A stretch of DNA of 64,000 bases, taken from the NCBI RefSeq assembly GCF_965363235.1, contig NC_134842.1, positions 7,281,112-7,345,111 of the forward strand. Reading direction: 5' to 3'. This document shows, piece by piece, positions 1-10,143 of the stretch. A model generated the notes under the pieces. The model ran no database searches and was not told where the DNA came from. It worked only from the letters and a program-made list of their open reading frames with translations. A program made the translations under genes and the position numbers. Origin of the DNA: Mytilus galloprovincialis. Taxonomy: Eukaryota; Mollusca; Bivalvia; Mytilida; Mytilidae. How positions within the stretch are numbered: position 1 is the first letter of the stretch; every line of letters starts with the position of its first letter.

Positions 1-1380
1 GTTTTTGATTTTAATAAAAAAAAAAAAAAAAAATAAGGTTTCAACTTTTTCAAGCAAATTCACATTAGATGGATTTTACTATTTGTTAGTGGGTTTTTTT
101 TTATTACATAGATCTTCAACTGTTTTCGTATATCCTATACACCCTTGACTTTTATATATCTGGCTGTATTTGTCCGTTAGAATGTAAATCCTAAAAATGA
201 TAAAGTGCTGTTTTCCTTCGTTGCTTCTTTCAATAAAGACCAAACTCATTAGAGAAGGCAATTCTATAAAATAAAAAGTGGAACAATTCAAACGAAGATA
301 CAGCAACCTGATTAAATATAAATACATAAAATTGATATTTATTTTATAGATCCAAATGTAAAATAAACCACACTCACTGATAGGTCTATCATTATTGTTG
401 CCATATAACCAGCAAAATATGCAAAAAGGATTATATTTGCTGTTTTCGTGCAATTTCATCTTTTAACAAATGGCAAAAAAATCATGAACGGTTCAATATA
501 TTCAAAAACATAAGTGTGCGGTTATTTACATCACTAAGGTGCAACAATGTGCCAAATATGAACTCATTTTGTAAAAGTGACATTCCGTCGCTTTTGCATG
601 GTTTTCCGGCAGATTGGAACATGATGCATCGAGAAATTGACAGTGAGCACCCGTTGATAACAAAACTTTAGATCAAAACTAAAAAGAGGACCATAATATT
701 CCCATTCTCAAATAAACATGTGTTTGTAGAAATCTGCGTCATAACCATCTGCATATTGGTTTTATCTCTAAAATATATAATGAACAAGGGATTTGTCTGA
801 GACATTTTTGTCCTTTTTCAAAAATATTCCACGGAGAGTACCAAGACCTATTAATAAATATTCAGTGTCTACTTCACAATTAATGTAAGTTGGTCTTCAG
901 TTATTGATTATTACTGAAGTTGTATTTTTTTGCTTTACAGTTTTCCCTTTGTTTGTCTTTTTGTGCTATTGAGTTTTTTATCTCATGATTAATGACGGTA
1001 TTTATGCATAACGCTGTTATGGTTTTCTTTTAATAACGGCAGTCCCGGTTCAGGTTCAGGTGGGTCCTGATGAACTATAAGGAAAAAAATAGGGATTTAT
1101 TTGTGTTTTGTTTTTTACAGTGTCGTTTCTATTCGTTTTACACAATGTAATTTTATCTGCATCCTTGTCCCCATACTATCAACTACGAAATCTTTTATTT
1201 GCGTCTTTCGAAGATTTAATTGTACGTGTATTTGCATTTTTTGTCAGTTGTAATGCAAGGTAATATGATATTGACTGCGTATCCCAATTATCGTTACATT
1301 TACATGACTTATTCGATTGGTCTCCCAATGTTGTCAATGTAACAGAAATATAAACAAGTGTTATTCATGTGGAAATTTTA
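1..1380. other. gene-free AT-rich stretch
   Basis: No gene is supported here. There is an A-run at about 17-34. Around 285-315 a short minus-orientation piece resembles the dispersed family seen best at 21780-21980. The 126-residue minus ORF at 79-459 has no domain, splice context or compositional support. Confidence 0.5.
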
Positions 1381-2402
1381 GCTAGCTAAAAATCAGGTTG
1401 TATGTTTTCCATGGGCAGCAAGTGTGCCTCTTCAATGGCAGACATGTACCTTAGCTAGCTATAAATCGGGTTGTATGTTTTCCATGGACAGCAAGTGTGC
1501 CTCTTCAATGGCAGACATGTACTGTTGCTAGCTATAAATCGGGTTGTATGTTTTCAAAGGACAGCAAGTGTGCCTCTTCAATGGCAGACATGTACTATTG
1601 CTAGCTATAAATCAGGTTATATGTTTTCCATGGACAGCAAGTGCGCCTCTTCAATGGCAGACATGTACTGTTGCTAGCTATAAATCGGGTTGTATGCTTT
1701 CCATGGACAGCAAGTGCACCTCTTCAATGGCAGACATGTACTGTTGCTAGCTATAAATCGGGTTGTATGTTTTCCATGAACAGCAAGTGCGCCTCTTCAA
1801 TGGCAGACATGTACTGTTGCTAGCTATAAATCGGGTTGTATGTTTTCCATGGACAGCAAGTGCGCCTTTTCAAAAGCAGACATGTACTGTTGCTAGCTAT
1901 AAATCGGGTTGTATGTTTTCCATGAACAGCAAGTGCGCCTCTTCAATGGCAGACATGTACTGTTGCTAGCTATAAATCGGGTTGTATGTTTTCCATGGAC
2001 AGCAAGTGCGCCTCTTTAATGGCAGACATGTACTGTTGCTAGCTATAAATCGGTTTGTATGTTTGCCATGGACAGCAAGTGCGCCTCTTCAATGGCAGAC
2101 ATGTACTGTTGCTAGCTATAAATCGGGTTGTATGTTTTCCATGGACAGCAAGTGCGCCTCTTCAATGGCAGACATGTACTGTTGCTAGCTATAAATCAGG
2201 TTGTATGTTTTCCATGGGCAGCAAGTGCACCTCTTCAATGGCAGACATGTACTGTTGCTAGCTATAAATCGGGTTGTATGTTTTCCATGAACAGCTAGTG
2301 CGCCTCTTCAATGGCAGACATGTACTGTTGCTAGCTATAAATCGGGTTGTATGTTTTCCATGGACAGCAAGTGCGCCTCTTCAATGGCAGACGTGTACTG
2401 TT
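1381..2402. repeat. 73-bp tandem array, 14 copies
   Basis: A minisatellite of 14 head-to-tail units of 73 bp fills 1022 bp exactly. Each unit starts GCTAGCTATAAATC and ends GACATGTACTGTT. Units differ by scattered substitutions (GGGTT or AGGTT, GCGCC or GTGCC or GCACC, GGACAG or GAACAG). Because 73 is not a multiple of 3, the frame rotates at every unit, which gives overlapping 60-68 residue ORFs that are artefacts. Every unit holds a TATAAAT string. Confidence 0.95.
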
Positions 2403-2626
2403 AGTAATCACAGTTTATGACCAAACTCAGTAAAGACCCGTTTAAATTCCATTTAATTGATAAATCCTGCACCACTTATCTTTATTATGGTAATACTTAC
2501 GGTGAAAAGGCGTGTCATTTTGATGCTGATAATTCCGTGGGACAAAACAAAAATAAAACTAATTAACATTATTTGTTGTGGAGGTGCGCAAAGGATTATC
2601 ACAAAACTACTAATTTGCATTTATGA

Positions 2627-3148
2627 TTGCTGGGCACACACAATGTTTATGTGACGCATGTTTTGGCATGCTTAAAAAAAAATTGGAAGTCGGACGTAAA
2701 CACTGTATCACAGCTGGTTAAAATTGTGTACAATTCTGCCAAATGCAATAGGTCAGAAGTTTATAATGAAAATGACTATGACGAAAACAGCTTGAAGTGG
2801 TACAGATGGGATAATTTCTTAACTAAATATTTTAAACCACTCAGAGGTATAGGAAAATTCCATCACTTCAGATTTACCATTGATGAAGTAGAAGTCGTTT
2901 TTGCGAGAGAAACTCTTGAACAACCAGAGAAAATACTGGTACTCCTTAAGGAAAGCTCAAACGTACCGGAGTTGCTCACGACACTTACAGAAGTTTTTCA
3001 GCCAGCAGGATTCACAGAGGAGAGAAGGCGTTATCTGTGCAATGAAGTCCGTCCTTTTGTTCAATTTAATTTCCGTGACAATTTTGTCCTCGTGCTTCAG
3101 AGGAGTAACATTTTACATAAACTGGTTAAAGTTGGATTGAAAACTTGA
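2627..3148 (+). other. 173-residue ORF of unknown function, likely part of a repeat
   Basis: I do not recognise a named family. The ORF follows a tandem array and ends just before a Penelope-like reverse transcriptase fragment, in a different frame. A central segment (KWYRWDNFLTKYFKPLRGI, then KFHHFRFTIDE, about residues 57-85) has the look of a folded domain that recurs in uncharacterised bivalve proteins. That is memory, not a search. No signal peptide or membrane segment is visible. It could be a fragment of a host or transposon gene caught in the repeat, or an exon of an unrecognised gene. Confidence 0.35.
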
Positions 3149-3804
3149 GAATCATGTATTGTTTCATTGTAACATGCTATAATGACGACTTCAGTATGTA
3201 TACTAAAGAAATTTATCCTGTAGAACTTACTTTAAATAAAGCTAATGATAACAATGACCACTGCCCTTTCCTCGATCTTGATATCTATATCATAAACGGG
3301 AAGCTTAATACAAAAATTTATGATAAAAGAGATGATTTTTCATTTCCTATTGTTAATTATCCATTTTTAGATGGTGACGTTCCCTTGTCACCATCTTATG
3401 GTGTTTATATATCTCAACTTGTACGATTCGCTCGTGTATGTAACAATGTATTAGATTTTAGCGAGAGAAATTTATGTATTACTGAAAAATTATTATACCA
3501 GGGTTTTCGATATCACAAACTGGTCAAAACATTTACTAAATTTTATCACCGGTATAAGGAAATAATTCGTAAATATAACTCAACATGCAGACATCTTATA
3601 CGTTCAGGTATTTCACATCCAAAATTTTATGGAAATATTCTTTATAAAGCACAAAAATGTCAGTATTCTCCTCAGAAACTAACAAAACCTTTAAATAGAC
3701 TTATTAAAAGGGGATATAGTTACGATACTGTGGTCAGGTCATTAAAGATTGCATATTTTGGCTTTAACATTGATTCACTGATAGGGTCTTTGCATCGGAA
3801 CTAA
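3145..3804 (+). pseudogene. Penelope-like reverse transcriptase C-terminal fragment
   Basis: A 219-residue ORF reads as the C-terminal part of a reverse transcriptase of the type common in bivalve Penelope-like retroelements. Landmarks are FLDLDIYIINGKLNTKIYDK (about residues 43-62), PFLDGDVPLSPSYGVYISQL (about 73-92) and FRYHKLVKTFTKFYHRY (about 119-135). The catalytic palm with its YxDD box is not present, so this is an incomplete and probably inactive copy. It is followed by about 450 bp of untranslated 3' sequence shared with a second insertion at 53735-54205. Clade assignment rests on recognition of the FLDL-NGKL-T-IYDK pattern. Confidence 0.65.
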
Positions 3805-4445
3805 ACACATTTATTTCTAAAAAAAACAGTTGTTGGCATGACACGGGTTATGTTCTTCTCATATATTTTATGATAGTATGATACTAAACCCCTAACGGGA
3901 GGGATTGTACCTGATATTCATATGACGAAGACATAATCTTTCAATCAGTTTAATTGAGGTCTGGAGCTGGCATGTCAGTTAACTGCTAGTAGTCTGTTGT
4001 TATTTATGTATTATTGTCATTTTATTTATTTTCTTTTGTTACATCTTTTGACATCAGACTCGGACTTCTCTTGAACTGAATTTTAATGTGCGTATTGTTA
4101 TTCTTTTACTTTTCTACATTGGCTAGAGGTATAGGGGGAGGGTTGAGATCTCATAAACATGTTTAACCCCGCCGCAATTTTGCGCCTGTCCCAAGTCAGG
4201 AGCCTCTGGCCTTTGTTAGTCTTGTATGATTTTAAATTTTAGTTTCTTGTGTATAATTCGGAGTTTAGTATGACGTCCATTATCACTGTACTATTATGCA
4301 TATTTTAGGGGCCAGCTGAAGGACACCTACGGGTGCGGGAATTCTCGCTACATTGAAGACCCATTGGTTGCCTTCGGCTGTTGTTTGCTCTATGGTCGGG
4401 TGGTTGTCGCTTTGACATATTCACCATTTCCTTTCTCAATTTTAT
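3805..4445 (+). mobile_element. 3' end of Penelope-like element, copy 1
   Basis: The noncoding stretch downstream of the reverse transcriptase fragment is nearly the same as 53735-54205 over about 470 bp from about 3980. Shared landmarks are the GGTATAGGGGGAGGGTTGAG box and a tail running CTACATTGAAGACCC to CATTTCCTTTCTCAATTTTA. Two independent insertions sharing one 3' end is the signature of a retroelement 3' terminus. Confidence 0.7.
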
Positions 4446-4879
4446 TATAAATTGAATTAAATATTGTATACAAATGTATACATGTATTTCCATGTCTCTC
4501 TTTATTACGAGAAAAGGACCTATACAGAATAAAATTCATGCACGATAACGTTAATTTCACCACGTTGTCGTGAGATTCTGATGTTAAATATATACATGTA
4601 TGTATCCGTCAAAACTTTAAAATGGCGAAACTTTGTAAAGAAGAAAGTTAGAGTAAACGTTTTTGTTGTATTCAAATTGTATGACTATAAGCAAAATTGA
4701 TATGAACAAAACTCAAATTGAGATTTCTATTCGACGCGGCTCATTTGTAGATAAATAATAAAGAATTTTATAAAAATAATCGATAATAACTATCCTTTCT
4801 TAGTTCAGATATTTCAATTATACACGAGAAAATATACACTAAAATATACGACCATAAGGGATGGTGTTTGTTCCCTATT

Positions 4880-5100
4880 GTTAATTTCTATTTTTAGGAC
4901 TACGGTGATGTTCCTTTGGTACCAGCTTACGGTGATTATATGATCCAAACTGTTCGCTATGTCCGTGTTTGTTGTGACGTTTCTGATTTCAATGAACATA
5001 ATATGTTTATAACTGGTAAAATATTAAGTCAAGGATTTCGTTTCTACAGATTTCTTCTAACCTTTACTAAATTCTTCCATTGATACAAAGATTTGGTTTT
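4880..5100 (+). pseudogene. second, older Penelope-like RT fragment
   Basis: Translation of the plus strand gives a diverged copy of the same segment as at 3145-3804: GDVPLVPAYGDYMIQTVRYV, then VSDFNEHNMFITGKILSQGF. It is decayed and no longer one open frame. It lies in the same orientation as the first fragment and about 700 bp upstream of a hammerhead ribozyme motif. Confidence 0.6.
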
Positions 5101-5537
5101 GAAGTTCTGTTGTTCTTGATTCAAACAAAAGTAGCACATCATAAGTTTACGATTATATTATTTACCGAGCCATGAAATTTATGAGAGCTCCAGGAAAACT
5201 TATAGATCCTTCTAATTAGTTTTTCTGAAAGGTAACCAATTCAACACTATCAATTGTAATCTTTGAAATATTTATTTTATATTAGAAATATTTAATATTT
5301 TATTGCTATCAACATTGATTATTCTATTAGTTAATTTAAATCAATTACTTTTATATAGATACAGTTATAAGAGGCAAATTCATGGCTCTTGAATCTGTCG
5401 ATACCTGTATCGTGACATTGCACAATGTCATCTCTTTTTCTGACTGTTAATGATGTATTTATGCTAAATCCATAAGATGTTGCATGTGTACTTATTAATA
5501 CGTTTATCTTAGATGCATGAGTTTTATTTGTTAGTCG

Positions 5538-5900
5538 TTATTGGCTTTGAACTAGCTGTAAGTAACTGCAAGTACTCTCACAACTATATGTAAAACCTTT
5601 AAAGTGTGGGGTGGATAAGTACCAGTCTTCGACCGCTCTGCGTTTTCTGTCAACAAAACTTTGAATTTTTCGAAAACCTAAGGATTTTATTATCCCAGGA
5701 ATAGATAACCTGAGCCGTATTTGGCACAACTTTTTGGAATTTTGGATCCTCAATGCTCTTCAACTTTGTATTTGTTTGGCTTTATAACTATTTTGATATG
5801 AGCGTCACTGATGAGTCTTATGTAGACGAAACGCGTGTCTTGCGTACTAAATTATAATCCGGGTACCTATTCTTGCTGTTTTTATATTTGTATCCATCTG
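5538..5900 (+). mobile_element. dispersed retroelement segment carrying the hammerhead
   Basis: The sequence around the ribozyme (from the GTAACTGCAAGTACTCTCAC region through CTTTATAACTATTTTGATAT to the AATCCGGGTACCTATTC region) has the look of a bivalve dispersed repeat. Orientation with the upstream Penelope-like fragment suggests both belong to one decayed element, but continuity between 5100 and 5540 is not proved. The 71-residue minus ORF here is a shadow. Confidence 0.45.
5800..5847 (+). ncRNA. hammerhead ribozyme motif (minimal, retroelement type)
   Basis: The conserved hammerhead core is complete. CTGATGA lies at 5808-5814, stem II GTCTTATGTAGAC at 5815-5827 (GTCT pairs AGAC), GAAA at 5828-5831, and a very short stem III ACGCGTGT at 5831-5838. 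The expected cleavage site is GTC, ending at 5839. Stem I is formed by GCGTCA (5802-5807) with TTGCGT (5840-5845), including wobble pairs and one mismatch. The layout matches the short-stem-III hammerheads of schistosome satellite DNA, Penelope-like elements and animal retrozymes. The weak stem III would need a dimer or a helper stem to cleave well, as is usual for that type. Confidence 0.8.
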
Positions 5901-6229
5901 ATGGGTTCAGCCCTTTTCAACTATTTTTTATAGTTTGTTCTTATGTTGTACTATTACATCACTATCCTAGGTAAGGGGCCATCAACTGAGTATAGTCCCG
6001 CCTTATTTTGTATGTTCCTGTCCCAAATTAGGATCTTGTATTGCAGTGGTTGACGTTTGTTGCTGTGTAACATATATGTTGATCGTTTATTAATTCCACA
6101 TAAATTATGCTATTCGTTGTCTCGTTAAAATTGTTTTAAATTTGTCTGTTTGGGTTCTTCTGTCACTGACTATGAAATATGGATTAGACCGTAAGTTTTC
6201 CTGTATGAATGGTTTTACACTAGTTATTT

Positions 6230-6650
6230 GTGGGGGTCCTTGTTGTTCCGTTTGAGTTAAGGACCCATGTTGAAGAACGGTCTTTGACCTATGATGGTTT
6301 ACTTTGACAAATTGTTACTTGGATGGAAAGTTGTCTCATTGCCACTCATACTACATCTTCTTACATTCATTTGTTCATTGTTGAAAACCGTACAGAGACC
6401 TTTAGTGTTAATTTCTGTATCATCTGGTCTCTTTTGGAGAGTTGTCTCATTTGCATTAATATCATGCATATCATGTTCTTATTTTTTACCCACCATTTTG
6501 ATCTGAAAATGCAAATTCAAAGTCGGAAATATGACATTTGCTTTTCACTCATTCCGTTGATTGATAACATTTGATGTAATCTGTTTTGAAGGACTCCCCC
6601 TTTTTGCATTAACACTGGAGTTCAGTATTTTTATATTTTTTTTGGTACAA
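6230..6650 (+). repeat. composite of two dispersed repeat tails
   Basis: Two pieces of the GTTGTCTCATTGGCAATCAT tail family sit at about 6313-6365 and 6405-6460 (AAGTTGTCTCATTGCCACTC and GAGTTGTCTCATTTGCATTA). They are followed by a piece of another family (AAAGTCGGAAATATGACATT, GGAGTTCAGTATTTTTATAT). The small ORFs at 6291-6746 fall in these repeats and are not supported as genes. Confidence 0.55.
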
Positions 6651-7349
6651 TGGCTTAAGATTTCTATCATGATTTTGAATAAGATGATTTATTTTTACAA
6701 AAACATTACTTCACCAAAAGTTCCTGATAGAAAACATGAATCATGATATCGAACGTGTTATATTTGACACCATGATGCCTGACCATGACTTGTTTAGTTG
6801 ATAATTACTGAATATCGATGTTACAGCCCTCCTCTTTTCTTTGTACGTGATGTATAACCGGATAAGATTTATCATAATAACTCCATTTCAATTTTTCGTG
6901 TGGTGTGTATTTCTTCGATGTTAAGTATTTGCTGTCCTTTGGGTTAATTTGTTTGTTTGTCTAAATTGAAGGCAAAGGAACTTTGTTATATGATATGCCA
7001 TTTGTCAATCGTAGGAGATGGTAAATTGACCAAAAAGACGTCTTCGTGCTATTGAGAATTTATTTCATTGACGTTTTCCCAATCATCTTTTTTTTATAAA
7101 AACATATTCCTTTGTTAGAAAATATGGTTGTCGTGTCACTCTTGTATTGGTGAAATGAGAACTCACAAACACATTGAATCCAGCCCTAGTCGTTATTCGT
7201 CTTTCCTTAATCACAAATGCACAATTTAGAAGCTGCTGCTTCTTACAGTCTGATCGTTTTCTATTTTGATTTATGTGTTTATAACTTTTATGCCCTACTA
7301 ATAAATTACCATCATTATGTTTTATTCATTGAAGAATCCTTATAAAAGC

Positions 7350-7680
7350 AAAGAGGATGTTAATGAGACAACTTTCCACAAGATACCAACTGACACAGAA
7401 ACTAACAATTATAGGTCACCGTAAGACCTTCAATAATGAATAAAATCCATACGGCATAGTACGCTACATGTTTGAAAGGCCCAATATGACAATTGTAAAA
7501 CAATTCAAACGAATAAACCAGCGGCCTGATTTATGAATAAAAAAAAGAACATCAAAAAAATATATGTTATACAGGCATTACGAAAACTACTGAATTACAG
7601 GCTCCAGCCTTAGGACAGGAAAATGCAGAATGTAGCAGGGTTAAACTTGTTTTAATTCGCGGCAACCCTCTACGGGTCTT
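7350..7680 (-). repeat. dispersed SINE-like repeat, minus orientation
   Basis: The complement matches the family best seen at 21780-21980: AATGAGACAACTTTCCACAA, then GGTCACCGTAAGACCTTCAA, ATGGCATAGT-like text and CAATTCAAACGA. It then runs into sequence shared with the CCAAGTCAGGA family in reverse. It lies just downstream of the methionine/glycine-rich gene's 3' end. Confidence 0.6.
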
Positions 7681-7814
7681 AATTTCTGATAATGGCAAGT
7701 GTTTTACTGTAGAGAATGACATGTTATCATTTTAACATCAATCAAAAATCATATATAAAATAAATCATATTGGTGATTAATATCATGAGTAAACGATCAA
7801 GGTATGTATAAACA

Positions 7815-7820
7815 TTTATT
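7815..7820 (-). terminator. poly(A) signal of the Met/Gly-rich gene
   Basis: AATAAA on the minus strand, about 53 bp past the stop codon at 7873-7875. It is the first canonical hexamer after the stop, which supports the short last exon. Confidence 0.55.
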
Positions 7821-7872
7821 ATATATTACAATGATGAAATGTTTCTGACTAATCCAATCTAAATGATGTTGT

Positions 7873-10134
7873 TCAATAGTCGTATGAATAAGAATCTGAA
7901 AGAAAGAAAATGGCAACATAAGTAAACGACAATAAAAAAATAACGAAAGGTGTATATCAGTTTTTTTTTCCTTGATATGTACTTTTGAGATAAAGTTAAT
8001 CGAGGAAAATAAAAGTTTAAAATAATTTTCATGTACAATGTAATTGATTAAATAGAATATAACAATGACTACATTTCGAGTTTTAAATGAGAGGCTAAAA
8101 ATATATGTAATGTCCTCTATTTGCTAACACGCATTTGTGGAGATGCCACGTTAGGTGATCAATCAATCAATCATCCAACCCTTCAATCATTTAATCACTC
8201 AATCAATCTTATTAAGATGCAAAGTATTCGAGTAGCACTGACTATTACACGACAACGAACGTTTTCTTTAGTGTGGATTCTTTTGATTTTCGTGGGTTCT
8301 AATTTTCGTGGATTAAGGAAACTTGCATTTTCGTAGATATTTAGTTTCGCGGATTGCCAAAGAATAGAAAATTTTTAGTTCGTTGAACTGTTAGTTCCAT
8401 AGTTCACTCGACCCAGCAAATCCCCGAAAATTGGTACCCAACGAATATTGATGAATTCACAGTACTTTAATTTGCAGAATTTAAGAAATTATGATATTCT
8501 TTTAGATAGAAATAGATGGCGAGTTTTACGTACCAGTGGCTCTTCTGTATCCTGTAATTAAAGAAATATATTTATAAATGGAAGTCGTATAGGTTTGATT
8601 AGTTGAATATTAGACATAAGACAAAAACAAATAAATAAAATTTCACTATAAATCTAGAGAAGAGAATTTTAATTTTTTTTAAATTATGTTTTAAATACAA
8701 AACTAAAATCAATGTCAAAATACTCAAAGACTATCAAAACATTCAACATATAAAGGAGATGTGGTATGATTGTCAATGAGACAACTTCGTCAAAGTTCAA
8801 ATGAAATAAATGTCAGCAAATATAGAACATTCTCACAAAGTAAAGCTACAATAAACAAAGACTTACTTTTGCCACCTCCCATTTTACCGCCCATTCCTCC
8901 GCCCATTCCTCCGCCCATTCCACCACCCATTCCACCGCCCATTCCTCCGCCCATTCCTCCGCCCATTCCTCCTCCCATTCCTCCGCCCATACCTCCCATC
9001 ATTCCTCCGCCCATACCGCCCATCATTCCTCCGCCCATACCTATATGAAAAAAGAGACATATAACAAATATCATAACAAGTCAATAAATAATATTAACAA
9101 TAAAGATGTTTTTTGTTGTTATTATAGTAATATGTGTATTTCTTTTTCTTAAACATGAAATATATCAATGTATAACTTTCGATGTTTGAATTTGAATTCA
9201 AATTACTTTCAAGTACTATATATACACATGTAAAAAATAATTAAAAGTGATGTCAATAGTATTACACAATTTACATTCGAATGTTCACAAATAAAAGTAA
9301 CCCAACCTTATTCTTTATAAATGATAGCATTTTATTCAGTAGAGAAAGACATAAAAGTTCAGCTTAACTTTTGCGGCATTAATAAAATTGAGTTGAAATT
9401 TTGAATGTCACACCAAGAGCGTGCTAGACATATTTGTGAGTTATTTGTGTATTTAGTGTTTGTTTTTATGTTAGCGGTAGTTGTGTATTCCTCACGTTCA
9501 TCAGGCAAAACATTGAATGGAATAAATAGTTAAAAGTAAGAAAACAATATTAGTTCAACTTACCTCCCATCATACCTCCCATCATACCACCTCCCATTTT
9601 TGGCATTGGCATTGGCATTGGCATTGGCATAGATTTTGGCATTGGCATTGGCATTGGCATCGGCATTGGCATCGGCATTGGCATTGGCATTGGCATTGGC
9701 ATCATCATCTTACCCATACCACCCATACCTCCTCCCATACCGCCCATACCTCCTCCCATACCGCCCATACCTCCCATTCCACCTCCCATTCCTCCGCCCA
9801 TACCACCGCCCATCATCTTACCCATACCCATACCACCCATCATACCACCGCCCATACCTCCCATCATACCACCACCCATACCACCTCCCATTCCGCCCAT
9901 CATTCCACCGCCCATCATCTTACCCATACCGCCTCCCATGCCACCACCCATCATACCACCTCCCATACCACCACCCATCATTCCCCCACCCATACCGCCC
10001 ATCATTCCACCGCCCATACCGCCTCCCATTCCTCCTCCCATACCGCCGCCCATACCGCCACCTTTTCCATAACCAGCACCATTAACTGTGACGAAGACAG
10101 CAATAAATGTGACAACGGTCTGAATTGGATTCAT
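7873..10134 (-). CDS. secreted methionine/glycine-rich repeat protein (four coding exons)
   Basis: Coding exons are 9564-10134, 8867-9040, 8534-8551 and 7873-7895. All junctions are GT/AG and all introns are phase 1. The 786 nt give 261 residues. A hydrophobic signal peptide (MNPIQTVVTFIAVFVTVNG, residues 1-19) leads into long MGGG, MMGG and GKMM repeats, then a run of alternating Met-Pro with one KS break, and more MGGG in exon 2. The short tail is basic then Tyr/Asp-rich, ending DSYSYDY. About one third of the mature residues encoded by exon 1 are Met. The make-up suggests an extruded structural or shell/byssus matrix protein, in the spirit of methionine-rich nacre proteins; Met could also act as an oxidant sink. 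The function is inferred, and no close named match is recalled. Exon 3 is an 18-nt microexon. A splice acceptor 10 bp before the ATG implies an upstream 5' UTR exon. Confidence 0.8.
8265..8465 (+). repeat. dispersed palindromic repeat (TTTCGTGGATT family)
   Basis: The segment alternates TTTTCGTGGGTTC, TTTCGTGGATTAAGGAAACT and, inverted at its right half, CCGAAAATTGGTACCCAACG, ending ATGAATTCACAGTA. Related copies lie at about 48350-48560 and 62990-63195. The near-palindromic form suggests a MITE. It sits in intron 3 of the Met/Gly-rich gene. Confidence 0.55.
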
Positions 10135-10143
10135 AATGAAAGA

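Noticed and set aside
1471-2261. Series of 60-68 residue plus ORFs ending MADMYCC
   Set aside because: Artefacts of the 73-bp tandem array, with the same peptide appearing in rotating frames.
8884-9084. 66-residue minus ORF rich in RRNGR
   Set aside because: Out-of-frame reading of exon 2 of the Met/Gly-rich gene.
9636-10085. 149-residue plus ORF rich in Ala-Leu and Pro-Tyr
   Set aside because: Antisense shadow of the Met/Gly-rich exon, whose signal peptide, splice sites and phase support the minus strand.
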